This document shows positions 48,530-61,698 of a stretch of 64,000 bases of DNA, one piece after another. Below the pieces are notes generated by a model. It searched no databases and was not told the origin of the DNA. It worked only from the letters and a program-made list of their open reading frames with translations. Every line of letters starts with the position of its first letter. The first letter of the stretch is position 1. The position numbers and the translations under genes were made by a program. The stretch covers positions 6,868,356 to 6,932,355 of the forward strand of contig NC_090943.1 in assembly GCF_040807025.1 (NCBI RefSeq). The letters are read 5' to 3'. The DNA comes from Struthio camelus (lineage: Eukaryota > Chordata > Aves > Struthioniformes > Struthionidae).

Positions 48530-48960
48530 CAGGCTTCCAAAAAATGTTAAAAGGATTCAGAAATATGCGATAAGAATGATTTGAGGCCTGAAAAGTATGA
48601 ATGACGATGAAAAATCCAGATGGATTTTTTCTACAGAAGAAGAGAGGAAACATGATAGCTATTTTCAAATAAATAAAAAGAAAAATGGAATAAACTCCTT
48701 CGTGTCCATGATGAATGAGACAAGAAGTAATGGGCTGAAATTACAGTTCAGGAAATTCAAATGAGGCACTAGAAAAACCTTTCTGGCAGTCAGGATGGTG
48801 AAGCACTGGAACACGTTCCGTATGGAGGTTTTGGAATCACCATCTGCTGTATCGAATATCTCTAGGAATTATATCAGTGTAGCTGATGCTGCCTTGGGCT
48901 ATAGCAAGGACTAGATGCTTTTAGGAGATCCCTTCCAACTTTGTTTTTTCGTATAATTAT
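48530..48960 (+). mobile_element. Old CR1 LINE 3' region
   Basis: Segments such as AATGGGCTGAAATTACAG, CACTAGAAAAACCTTTCTGG, GGATGGTGAAGCACTGGAAC and GGAGATCCCTTCCAACTTTG appear in the order of the 3' part of ancient sauropsid CR1 copies, in plus orientation. It is strongly diverged with no usable open frame, and older than the copy in GORASP1 intron 1. Confidence 0.75.
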
Positions 48961-51900
48961 GCAACTACAAGTGGAAAAGGGTGTTCGTAAAGGAAAACCT
49001 CTTTAATCCATCAAGAAAAGCCATAATAGGTTCCCTAGCTGGGAGATGAGCTAGATGAATTCGAGGCAGGAAGAAGATGCGTGTTTTAAGACCAGCTAAT
49101 CACTGAAAACAAATCCCCAATGGACATGATAGATTCTACGTAGCCTGAAGCCAAAAGTATTGTAGCCAATATATAATTTATGGATATGACTCTGATGTGA
49201 CTGAAATTACTGTATTTAGTCCGTATTTTATGGGATGTGAAACTTGGTGATCTTAAGTCCTATTTAATTTTTTTTGCATGGCTGAATTTTTCTGGGATTT
49301 TATATTCTGCACTTCTCCATATACAAGACAATTATTTAAGTAATATAACCCACTGTTTTTTTTTTTTAAACCTTCGTGTCAAAAATCTGCTATAAAAGTC
49401 ACAAAATTATGCTTACACAGCCTGTACAATAGTCACAGATACTACTGTGGTTCTCTGTAAGTAGTGGGTTTAAAACTGCACTTCTTTCTGTTAGGTTAAG
49501 TTCTGGAAAGTTGCAGAATATCATCTGAAATAAAGTTGTAGTTGTAGAAAACGGTCGAGCAAATATCCAAGTTTTCTGTAGTACGTACGCGTGTTAAGGT
49601 TTAGAATGAGTGAGTATTTGTAGAAGTTTAATGAAAAATACTGCAAATCAGTTTACACGCCATTTTTGCTTACTGGATCAGGAGTTAGTTTCTTCAGTAG
49701 CGTGGAAGAGTGAGAGGGAGTTAAATTTGAGTCACTAAGGCAGTTGGTGGGTCTGGGCTTGTATCGCAACTAGACCGTGTATGAGCAAAAGGCTCTGCGG
49801 ATATACTAGCAAAACAGTGACTGCTCATTAATTTTTAATTACTACCGCTTGATGTTGAGTAGAAACTGTAGAACTAGGATAATGGAAAGAAAACAAATTT
49901 TGAGTCATTTTGATAAATAAGATGCCCCAGCTAGCTAGACAGGAGGGATGGACAGAATTTAAACAAGAGAACTTTGGAGAATAATTATCTCAGCATGAAA
50001 GTTGATTTAAGTTTAGTTTTTTCACAGTAATCTGAGAACTACTAAGTACTGTATTATAGTTCATTCACATGTACGGCTTGTTTGTTTCTCTTTAATTTGC
50101 AAAGCTGCTTGGTATTGCAAAAAATTTACCAGTTGCATCCTTGACAAAAAGGTGAAGTTTAAACTTCAATCTTACAGGGAACTGCAGTAAGAAATAGGTT
50201 TGAAACCAAATGACCCAGTCTTTGTGAGAGCTGTGGTACTTGCCGTTTCATAATCATGCCTGGAGCCATACAATAAAAGGTGACATTTCATGAAGAAACT
50301 GTATGAAAAACAGTGCATCAGAAAGATTGGAAATCTCTCATAGATGATAATAGTAATGTTTTGCATTCTTACAACATCTTACTTTTGAGGAATACAAAAT
50401 ACTTCAAAGATACTAATAGTATATTTTTCAGAATGCCAAGAAGAAATAGATGGAATAACTGTCTTTAGGCACTGAGCTGATTTTCAGTCTTATTCAGTGC
50501 ACATTAGATCATTATGCAGAAAGCTACTTTGTGTAACAATGCCTTTAATGTGTACTTACCATAAAAGCCATTTCCTGTTATTCTGTAAAACCAATTAGCT
50601 ATTTAAAAGATAGGAAATTTCATGTCAGTGTACTTTCTTACTCTGCTGTGCTGTATGAACAATGGGAAATGGGAATCATATAAATTACTATCTTGATAAA
50701 TACATTAGCTACTTTACGCTATTACATTCTTTTCTAAAAGGGATTGGGGCACACCTTTAGTTTAGCTCAGAAATGTTTCTTAGTCTCCGCCCTGCAGTTC
50801 CTCCTTAGGGTAAAATCTGTTGAGAGACAAACGCAGATCTTTATGTATTTTCTATAATATAATTCCATTTCTGTGTTTGTGTGTGTGTATTCTTTTGTGT
50901 TGTGTTTTATACATAACATTGTGCATTCCAACAATAGCAAAGAAGGCAAATCCCCCCTCTACCTTTCTTTTTGCCTGCTACTCTATGTCACTCTTGTTCC
51001 GTGGATTTGATATTTTACAAGAGACGTTCCTGGCATCTCTTGATTACTTGGGTCTTGAGCCTAAGGGGGTTCCTGAATCTCCTGGCCAGCATTTGAATTT
51101 ATTCAGCCCATAATGGATGCATTTGAGTTTACATTGTAATAAGCTTGTATGCATTATTCAGAGATAGCACTGAATTTTATATGTCAGCTGTTTTATGGTA
51201 TTCCCCAAATTGTAGGCACACGTCTCCCTATCTGCAGGTGTAAGTCCCAGAGGGAAGGGAGGATCACAAAGTCTCTGAAGCTGCAACTACAGCGAACAGA
51301 AATCCCCTTGTGCTAGTAATTACAGTTGCAAATAATATTTCTATTGCAAGCGTATCCAGTGCAAAGATGTCTGCTCGTATTACCAAAGAGTCTGAAATTT
51401 TATTGCTGAGCAATGAACTGCCGCCATTACATAAGCACATATATACACAAATATCATCTATGAGCTGTAAGCATCAGAATTAATAATTATTATACTGCTC
51501 CAAATAAGTGTAATAAATGAGAAATATGGTACTATGAAAATCTACCATCAGTTCTTAAACTGTGTTTGTATGTTTATAGGGCTTGGGGGCGGGGAATAGA
51601 GAATGAAGAACTAATCTGATAAAAACGCTGACACTTTTGCTTGTTTGAGAAGAGAAGGCCACAAGTATTCACAACTTATTTCAATGCTTAATTGTCTTTA
51701 CTGTTATATGTGGCTTCCTTATTTTTGGTCCACGTTTGACTTTGTTCAACTTCCCACTTTTGCTTTTATTCATTGAAGAGCCCTCCATTATTAAAGCTCT
51801 CATTCTTCTGTAGGTTCATATGATCTGATCAAGTCGGCTCTCGACTTCTTATTTGAATGATTGAATGGCAGATGTGGAAACTATTGCTCTATTTGGTGAC

Positions 51901-54766
51901 TGTTTTATCTAGAACACTTTTACAAAGGTACTCATCTGAAATACGTAACCAAGACGGTTTGGGATTAGCTTGTCTGTCTTTGGCGCACACAAGCTTTTCC
52001 CCATAAAGACTTTCTATATTCTATATATAGAATGGGAAGTGTACTTTTTTTTTTTTTTTGGTTATATTTGGCATAAGTGCCTTAACAAATAGTCATCAAG
52101 AGGACCATGTTTGTGTAGATATCTTGGTGTCTTCTGTTGCTGTGATGTGGCTGGCTTAGATGATGGGCACCTGAAGAACAGCTTTCCCTGGCTGTATTCA
52201 GTGATAATTCTGTTACAAGAGTCAAGGAAGTCCTGTGCTTCTCAAGCTGAAAATTGGTACTGAGCACTCTTGCTCCAGGGCAGTGTTCAGCTTTGAGGTC
52301 TTAAGAGAAAATCAGGTTCCTACCTAGAGAAACTAGTATTTTCTATATAGAATTTTTTTTTTTTGTCTGTCATGATATCCCTTATGCAGATTTGCCAAAT
52401 TTTAGAAAGTTTTGCATTATAGAAGAGAAGCTATTTATTAACTGTGAAATAACTTGAAAACTTTTGTCCTTGCATGTGGTAGGGAGGCAGAAATAACTCA
52501 TTTCTGTTAATATCAGCGTCATGATATGATTGTGATTTGTTTTGTTCTGCCAAGAGAGACATCCCTCCATGTGCTTACCCCTGGGATGTTGGTTTTCTTA
52601 AAGAAACTAAAATTAGACCATACCTCTGCTCCATCTGACATGATTTCCATTCCCTGCTCTCCAGAGGTTGAGATCTTGACTTTGGGAGAACTCAATGAGG
52701 ATGTCTAGGATGATACATAGACTAGGATGTCTGTGTTCATATGTGTTTGCTGTTATGTGCATAGTTGAGTTTCCTGTAGGTTTTGTGGGTTTTCCTCTGT
52801 GGCAGAGTGCGTGGTGTTTGCTGATTCTTAGAGAGGATTATGGGCATCACTATATTGACTCAGAGTCAATGTTCTCTAATGGACAGAGAGCAGAACCAAA
52901 AGGTGCAAGAAGCTCCATAGTTAGTAGCCGTGATTTGTCTCTGTGAAGATCTTAAACTAAACGGAACTAATCAACAGATATTTTATATCAGATTCAATAG
53001 ACTTCTTCACCAATGAATGCCACAATCTAGTTAGGTATGGTATAAATGTGTTTTGCAGGATCCGTTTCTTGAAAGAAATGGAATGTCTTTCTCATGGTGG
53101 AGCAATTTTCCTTCTGTCTGTTATGAAGTTAATAGACGTTTTTAGCCTTTAAGTAAAGTAATGCTGATTTTGATTTGAGTTTTTGTTGAGATTAATGTTT
53201 TTCTCACTATCTTAATAAGAAAAATCTTTATTTTACAAACTTCCTATGTAGGGATATTGTGTGAAAAATAAATAAGGAGTCTGTTGAATAGGTCACTATA
53301 TACGTTTCAGAATTAGATTTTCAGATATGTCAAAAGATTATAATGAACCTTACCTGTTTGAAATTTAAGTTCCATTTCCACTCATAGATCCCCGTTTCCT
53401 ACGGCAAGATCAAATGTGTTTCTCTCTGTGCTACGAAAGTTTATGTCACTCCCTTCTCATGATTTATAGTGACTAGACAACTTACCAATTAATAAGCGAA
53501 AATAGAATCTTGAAAACCTTTGCAACAAAAGCAGCTTTTATTAAAATAGAGCTTTATTTGAGATGTCTAGGTTTGCATTTTGTTCACGTTCTCAAAAAGA
53601 TCATAAATCACAAAATGTCACTAATGGATTATCCAGCTCTCTGATCTTTAGCTGCTTAGTTGCAATGACATACTTTTTAGCCAACTACAGACGGAGTGCA
53701 ATGTAACCTATCTTAAAGGGGGATGGAGCGAGAAGGAATAGGTTCTGAAACGTCTCACATGTAATTGTGGATCAGTTAGTTTTTGAGGAGAAGTCCCAGT
53801 CTGATAGGAACAGAAGGAAAAAAATCATGTTAGAAACTTAAATAAGAGAATATTAACCTTATAAAAGGGGGATGGAAGGGAGAGGGGAAGAAAAACCTTG
53901 TATAAACCTTTCTCACTCTAAAACAGAGACAAGCAATGCCTGTCTGTTATCTCCTTGAATATAAGATAGTGTGGGGAAACGGATATCTAGGATTGCCCCA
54001 CAGAATATTTCTTGTAGGTAGAAACTGGCAGATGAGGAGGCTGAAGATAACTGGAGGATCAGTGGGTATAATAAGGAGAGGTCATGCAATGTGGATGAAG
54101 TCTCAGATTCCTTGAGATTTTTAAGTAGCACAATTCTTCTCAGAAGTAATTTAAAGTAGAATCTAGTGCTTAGAGTTGTGGCACAGTCGCAAGATACATT
54201 TAATTGTACAAAACTGTTTTTTCAGCTCATGACATCTGCATACTCATTAGACTAATGGTACTGCGCTAATGCTAACAAGAAAAAATGTTTTTCCTATGCT
54301 CTGGCATTTAAAAAGAAAAAGAAGAACGCTACACTTCACGGTTAATAGAATAGGCGGATTTATGTCGAGTACATGATGACTGAATGAACAGACATTTAGT
54401 TATTTCTATACTGAACATTATCTTTTTATTGTTAAAACCTCAACTTATTTTTTTCTCTTCCTATATTGAGGAATAATGCAAGAAACTGAGAAGAAACCCA
54501 AATGCTAGTTTTTGCCTCCCCCCCACTTAATAAACTGCCTTCCTAATAGCTGAAACTAAATTCCGAATAGTAACACAAGAACAGTTACTATCTAAATGTT
54601 TTGCTTTAAACTGCAAATCCTAAGGCTTTCTTTTACTGGCTATGGATAAAAAACCTATTTTCCATGCTCTCCTCTCTTCAGCTTTAAGATGTTACAGTCT
54701 GGAAAGGCAGGAGTATACCTCTCTGCCTGAGTTTTCTTTTTATTCCACGTGTCCTCTTTTTTACAG

Positions 54767-54809
54767 AGTCAGAATGTTGAAGACGAAACAGCAGAGAATC
54801 CATGTTCAG
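54767..54809 (+). other. Candidate 43-nt exon with strong splice sites
   Basis: A long pyrimidine tract ending TTTTTTACAG precedes 54767, and CAG|GTAAGG follows 54809. The segment contains ATG at 54774 and twelve open codons (MLKTKQQRIHVQ). If joined to the acceptor at 61404, the frame would stop after one more codon, making it a short upstream ORF. It could be a 5' UTR exon of the sodium channel gene, a lncRNA exon or a pseudo-exon; sequence alone cannot tell. Confidence 0.35.
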
Positions 54810-56721
54810 GTAAGGATCTCTTTTGTAATTAGTGATATGAGCTGATGTAGCATTATAAATGGGGCTGATTTTGACAGTAGTTGCTTTGGTGCCATTGTAG
54901 AGTGATTGTTTACTGATATTTACAGTTCTGTTCTCTTAATTGCACTTATCTTGAGAATATACTATTGCTTTCTGGAAAAATAATTTACGCTTGAAGATAA
55001 AGTGGCTTATTGTTGCTTGCATCACAAAACACTTAGCATCTTTATTTCTTTAAAACCATCTTTGTTTTTTTTCCTTTGGCGATGATATCTATCAAACAAA
55101 GTGTTTCATCGCAATTGTTTTTCTGTTTGCATGCATTAAGGCTGACTGGCTTTTAACATGCTTCCTTCAGTTCAATTCTTCCAGCGAAACCCATGGTATG
55201 TAACTCTCTTATCTGTCAGGAAAGATCCAGAGTCTGCCCAATAAAAGAGTAACATAATTTTTGGATAATAATAAATATTGTTGCAATAACTGTAAGGGAA
55301 GTAACACTTTGTAGCAATAAGGTTTTATCAGTGCTTTCTACCTGTTAATATCACACGTGTGTTTTTAGCAGGTTTTATACGTAACTTCCATTTTCAAAAC
55401 CATATCAAGTTTCAAAGATGAGGAAAACCATGGCTTTTATCTTGCTGAGACAAGGCTTACATGTTGTAATAGAAGTTATGACAACAGGTGATATTGAATG
55501 TATTTTTGGGCTCAGATCTTTTATGTGTTAGTGTATTTGACTTTTTTTTAGTTTTTTTGTGTGTAAAGTACAATGGGCATACATGGTCTGGGAATAATAA
55601 GAAATAGAAGTTAAGGAAGGAAAACAGTAATAATGTGATTGCAACTTCTAACCAAATGCTTTTAATGAAGGGCAAAGTTTGTGCCAATATTTAATGTATT
55701 TTGGAAGATTAGCTGGTTAAAACCTCAGACTAAAATGTTAAGGACAGCTTTTGCTTTCATGTTTCCACATATATATTTCTGACTGAACAAAACTCACCCT
55801 TTTTAGCGGTACAGTTTCAGTAGAAGTAAAACAATTGAGTGATGTTTAAGTGATTATTCTTCAAATGTATTACCCTCCCACTTTTTTCTTGCAATATGAG
55901 ATTTCCGAATTATATATATTCCTCTGTCAGGAGAAGAAGAACCAAACTCCTCCCTTTTGATCCCTCCCCCAGGCATTCCAGTACAAAAGAAAACTTTCTG
56001 AGTGGGAGCTAGATAGGTAAAATGGATGTTCTTCAGAACGTAATTGTGAAGGTGAGAAAAAATTTTTTCTATCTCCTAGAAGATATGAGAGAGCAGAAAT
56101 TAGGTTATGAAATCAGTTTGAAATCAGTTTCTATTTAGAAGGGGATGTTGTATTTCGTTCTTGCTAAATACTTTTATACTGTAAGGAATATCCATTACTG
56201 AATTTGTTTATTTAAATCTGCATATATTTGTTCAAAATATTCAGGGGTAGTTGTATGTGTATTTATAAAACGTATGCGCATGTGCTTATAGGTCTTAGAT
56301 GTGGTTTTATTTTAGGTATAGTTAGAAGGTATATAAGATTTTTTTTCAATGTAGAATTGCTATATTCCTGTAAATATGCAGCTATTCATTTTATATATTG
56401 CAGAATAATCTTTTTCTAAAGATTAGTATTTCTCCTATTAATTTCTAACTGCTATTTGTTTCGTTCATTTGGTATATGAAGCTTATTGGCTGATACAGTC
56501 CTCAAATTGGCTTTAATGATATCTAGTCTGAGCTGTAATTATCTTCGGGCGGTAGAATTTGATTACCTGCACAGGTTGGGAGTGTTTATCTCTCAGAAAT
56601 GTTGGTGAGTGATTTTTTTGTCAGAACATTTAAGTACTGCATACTATAGCCTCTTGCATCCATTTCCAAACTTGGACCTAATATGCCCATAGATTTTCTA
56701 ATAATATAATGATGTTCTGAT

Positions 56722-56762
56722 TAGCTTTTTATTTTATGTTTGAGTAGCTTTTTATTTTATGT
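56722..56762. repeat. Short tandem duplication
   Basis: TAGCTTTTTATTTTATGT at 56722-56739 and again at 56745-56762. Confidence 0.9.
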
Positions 56763-59700
56763 CTCAGAAAAATAAAGGGATGGGTATTTATCCATACACA
56801 AAGTTTTCATGGGGACAGGGGTGGGAGAGAGTGGGGGGAAAAGGTGTTAAGTGGAAAGGACCATGTATTTTAGAAATAGCGGTACTACGAATGTGATGTA
56901 ATTTCCAAATTGCTTCTAGAAAGGACTAAAATCAATCAGTTTATTCTGTTGGTAATTACTGGAAGTCGTAGAAATCAGTGACCATAGAGCAAAATTTTTT
57001 TCTCTTTATTGAAATTGGGTGGAAAGCTTCTTTTCTGCAAGCTATTGTACACAAAAAGGAAGAGTTCTTAGCCTCTTTTATGAAGTGGGCTGTTTTCTCA
57101 TTTTTCACTTTTTTACTTGAAGCTTGCCTATTTCAAAAGTATTTTAAGCTAAATATAACATGGTATTTTGATTTTTTCTTTTAATTCATCTCTTTTATGG
57201 AATGTAAGTTTTGTTTTTTTGGTTTTCTTTTTAATAATGGAAATTCATTACATTATATAGGCCTAGCACATCCAAGTCACAATCAGCTAATGCTGAATTC
57301 GGAGATGTTTGTAACATTCAGATCAGAGTTTTCTGGCCAGCGTTTCCTGTTGTGTATGGTGAATTGATTAAATGTAAAGTTTGAAATCTGAAATGACTAA
57401 TGCAAATAGTTTATTTTGCTGACATCCAGTTCTGCCCTTTTGTGTCATACGGGAAGGTGAATCTGGACTGTTAGAGATATCTGCTTAACAGAAAGGGAAG
57501 TTTTGACAGCTATGGAATGATTCAGTGCAAGACTGGCATCTATATTTAGGTGCCTAAATGCAGCTGCCTGTGCATGATCTAGGTGTTTAATCTCCCGTTA
57601 AGGTCAAATGTGATTTAGTTAGTATTTTCAGAGGAGTTTTGTCTAAAGTATCTATCTAACTTTGGTCATCTGAAATAGCTACACAGCCTTGAATGCCTGT
57701 ATTTACCACTAGATATCCACTGACTATATCAGGAGTTAAAATGCCTTGCTCACATGTAGAACCTCACTTTAGGTGTCTTTATGTACAGACTGAATCTGTG
57801 GATGTAACATCCTGTGTTTCTGCATATCGTGTCAAGATATTTCATTAAGGTACTAAAAACACTACTGATTTTGTTCATAGAGCTAGAAGGGCCCTTTTGT
57901 TATGTGAACTAAAATGGTAAGTGATGTGTGCAGTTGAGTTTGGTTAAGTACTCTTTGATGAACTACTTGAAATATTTGAGTTTGGATATTTTGTTCATAT
58001 GCTTGTATGAATGGTGTAGAATATTTACTAAAATTTGATTTTACACTTTTTCCCTTAAAAAGAGTTTGGAAAAATACGCAGAGTGGTCAGAACAAGCTTT
58101 CTGAGAGTACTGAGGATGAGTACTGAAAAATGAACAGGGCTGTAGCTAGAGCACAGATTTTAATTATTCCAGTTCTGTAGTACTGGCTTTCAGGGTAAGT
58201 ATTGCTACAGGTTTGCTCATTTTTTTATTTAATCATTTTAAGGTGCTTCTTGACCTATATTTATGCATATTATTATTTGATTTTGTGCTTTCTAACAAAA
58301 TCCTACCACAGGGAGACATTTTATTCTGTGTTCCGTATGAAATGATTTACTAAATATGTATTAAAAGCAAGCTAAATACATAATTGCAGTTTACACTTTA
58401 TTTCCTCAAATCCACATGCTCAGAAGAGAGATTGAATGATTGAAGAGAAATGATTTGAGACTCAGAATTAAATATTATATGTGATAGAACTAAATTGAAA
58501 TGCAAAATAAGGGCGTTTTTCCATTTATATTCCTGCCGGTTTTCCTGTTATATCCTTGGGGGACTCCTTCCCATCAAAAAACACCGCTTGCTGACTTTGA
58601 ACGTGTTTTGCTGAGCAGTTCTATTAATTTAAACTCCTCTCTTTTGAATAGTTCCATGTTACTGGTCAACAGTTTGATTGCTAATACATTACCACATATA
58701 AAAGGAACTTTTAATACCTTTAGGGAGTTGAAACGAGTTTTAAATTTCACATAAATGAACCCAAATTAAGGAGGTGCATGCAAAGCTTGAATTTGTATTT
58801 TGTTTTTCATTCTAAATGTCTAAATTGGTAAGTTGTTCTCTCTAGTGATTAGTCATCATCTAAATGAGCATTTTGTAATTTGTATCTGTGAAACATTGTA
58901 TTAATGGACTCCTTTTTTGGCAGTGCTTTACTATGATGGAGAAAATTGTCCTGCTTTTTTCTTAAGAATTTTTTTACAGATAATTGTACTGTAATTGCTA
59001 AGACCTGTGTTTTCTGCCTGTGTGTCTGTTTGATTTAATGACTTCCTGTTATCTCTTTCTACTACTCTGCAGATCATTTGTCAGGGGATTTGCATCAGTA
59101 TATCTGGAACTCTTTGTTTTTTGACATAAAAGGATGCTCAATGTTTTTACAGTAACCAAAGTCACCCTTAAGCCAGTTAGATGAACATGTAACCATGACT
59201 GGCTATATACATTGAATTAAGTTCTTGCTAAGATGAGAAAAATAAGTAATATCTACTTAGAAAAAAATGTAAATTCAGTGACAGGTTTTTGTATCTTTGG
59301 TCCTACAGAGAGTGGTTCTTTAGTAACTGGGACCCCCACGAGTGCATTTATGTCAGTTACTGCTGGACCATTCTCTATAGGACCAGGAGTATCAAAAACT
59401 TGTCATATGATTTCCATTTTTTAATTAAAGTGGGAATTACTTATTCATCCTGCATTAGGAATTAACAGATCTGCACAATAGCCTGTATTTACCTTCAGCA
59501 GCATATTTTAGGAAGTGCACTATTAGAATTTCCCCACCCTAACTTTAATTTGCACGTCAAATTTTGTTCTCTCAGGTTCTTGAAAAAGTGCCATTAAGTA
59601 GTGCTTTGTCACTACATCTGAGAACATATGTTTTGTAGCTTCCCTCCAGAAATCGTTTACCATGTGAGAAGGTGAAGCGTCATACCTGCCAGGCTGGCAA

Positions 59701-59976
59701 GGGGAGGACAGAACTCTGCTTTCAATCACACCGCCACCTGTCAGCATGAATAAACATGTCAAAGACCTGATCAAAATCAGAGTAGTTAACACCAATGCAA
59801 TTTATTTCCCTAATGCGTGGAAAAGAACAGTTACCAAGCAAATTAAAATAACGAGGACCTCTAGAAACACAAGACACTACTGCAGACCCTCGAAGCACTA
59901 AGTCACCTGTGAAATTCTAGGAGAGACTCATCTTCATGTTGACATGCATTTATGAGGAGGGTAATACCGAACTAAC

Positions 59977-60038
59977 TTGGTTGTTGGATTTGCTATAATC
60001 TTTTTAATTTGGTTGTTGGATTTGCTATAGTCTTTTTA
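59977..60038. repeat. 32-bp tandem duplication
   Basis: TTGGTTGTTGGATTTGCTAT then A(A/G)TCTTTTTA occurs twice with a 32-base period, differing at one visible base, so a recent duplication. Confidence 0.9.
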
Positions 60039-60850
60039 TGGTGTCATTGCATTATTTGAACTCTGCATAACAGTCAGTGGGTAAGGAACTTCACGAGTGC
60101 CGATCAGTGGTTAAATCATCTGCTAGTGTGAAGTTGTTTTGAGGAAAGACAGGTTCCTGGCTTTTCTAAGCACACAGGGAAGGGGAGAACATAGGTAGAA
60201 TTAAGCATAGCAGCTATCTCGGTTGTACCTCTGGTGTTATTTTAATTTTTTGAGAACTGCGTACTAAAGGACTCTTAGTCAAGTCTTAGTGTAAAAGTGT
60301 GCAGGTCTTGTTGTCAGTGAAGTAGTATCAAGGAACACACTATGCTTTCTAGTGTAATGCATCTTAGCTTTCGTACGCTTGTGATAAGTCATGTCAAGTT
60401 AAATGAATTTTAACAAATCTTCAAGAAATCTGGGGGCATGTTTGAAGCTCAGATTTTTTTTCCCCACTCTGCATCTAGTTCTTTTTGACCTTACAAATTT
60501 GCAAGTGTTTGTGATACAGTTTATTTTTAATGTAAAAATATGAATAACGAATTTTAATGAATAAAAAGCAATGCAAATATTTTTTCATGAAACTAGATGT
60601 GATATAGCCTTCTTAGTTGTGGGCATGTTCTCAGTCCGCTACTCGACAAAGTTATAAAAAAGCCTCTTGAGCAGAGTATTTTTCAGCCATGAGTGTAAAT
60701 GACCAAGGGAAAGGGTTAAAAGTGTAGTCTGAAAAACAGCAAGGGCAAAGCATACATATGACCGACAAAACAGGACAATCTGAGGAGAGCAAAGCGCAAG
60801 ACTAGTAAGGTAAAGACCTGGCATTCATTGTGTTTTTTACTTTGGGCCAT

Positions 60851-60992
60851 GAATATCTCCTTGGAGGTGTTCAGAACTCTCCTGGACAAGGCCCTGAGCA
60901 ACGTGACCTAACTTCAAAGTTGGCCTTGCTTTGAGCGGGGGAGTTGGATCAAATGGCCTTTCAGGAACCCTTGCAATTAAACTATTCTGTTA
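60851..60992 (+). mobile_element. CR1 3'-end fragment
   Basis: CCTTGGAGGTGTTCAGAACT, CTGGACAAGGCCCTGAGCAA, CGTGACCTAACTTCAAAGTT, GGGGAGTTGGATCAAATGG and a terminal AACTATTCTGTTAT follow the CR1 3' end in order, plus orientation. Confidence 0.88.
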
Positions 60993-61403
60993 TCCCATGT
61001 GAGAAAGAGAGGTGGTAGATACGGAACTAACTTTTGCTTGCAAAAACAGCAGTAACTAAGCTGCAAGACTGCTAATACTGTAAGTTGTTACAGAGAGAAA
61101 CAATTAAGTGATTGTCAGGTTTCTGATACAGATGCATCTTCCTGGTGGAAGAAAGAAGGAAAAAAGTATCTCTTCTGCAGCCTGCCTTGTACAAGAGGAA
61201 TCAAGAATCAATTGTAGTTAATTTTTGTGAGTGTTGTTCTAGATTACCCTTTCCCCTAAATAAATGGGGTTCTAGCTGATTTTACTTTATACGAGGTTCG
61301 ACAGAAGGTAGAAATAATTTATCTAATGCGTGTTAGTCTTCGTCATGTATTATTTCTGTTACCTTTTAGTTATTGATAACTTTCTCTTGTAAGTTATTTC
61401 TAG

Positions 61404-61698
61404 CACTGAAATTGAACGTGTAGAAGGAAAAATGGATCCTTTGCTTTGGCCGTCAGAAACTAACAGCTTTCGACGTTTCACTCCTGAGTCCCTGACAGCA
61501 ATTGAGAAAAGAATTGCTGAGAAAAAAAATAGACAAACCAAAGATAAGGAGGAGAGTCAACAAGTTGAAGAAGATCAACTTAATCCGCAACTGGATCTGA
61601 AAGCATGCAAAAAACTACCGTCTCTCTATGGGGATCTTCCTGAGGAGTATATTGGGGAACCCCTGGAAGATTTTGATCCATACTACAGTGACCATAAG
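61404..61698 (+). CDS. SCN11A: Sodium channel first coding exon
   Basis: Acceptor TTTCTAG at 61403, 28 nt of 5' UTR, ATG at 61432, then 89 codons ending DPYYSDHK; donor GTTAAA, a weak GT site. The ATG is chosen by alignment to family starts (SCN5A and SCN10A begin at the same point relative to FRRFT). Confidence 0.93.

Larger units (their letters stand above)
46560..61403. other. Region between WDR48 and the first coding exon of the sodium channel
   Basis: About 15 kb, AT-rich, without a recognised protein gene. It holds CR1 fragments (47757-47812, 48530-48960, 60851-60992), a candidate exon (54767-54809), small tandem duplications and T-rich tracts. Because the channel's first coding exon starts at an acceptor, at least one 5' UTR exon must lie upstream, probably within or beyond this stretch. 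Confidence 0.7.
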
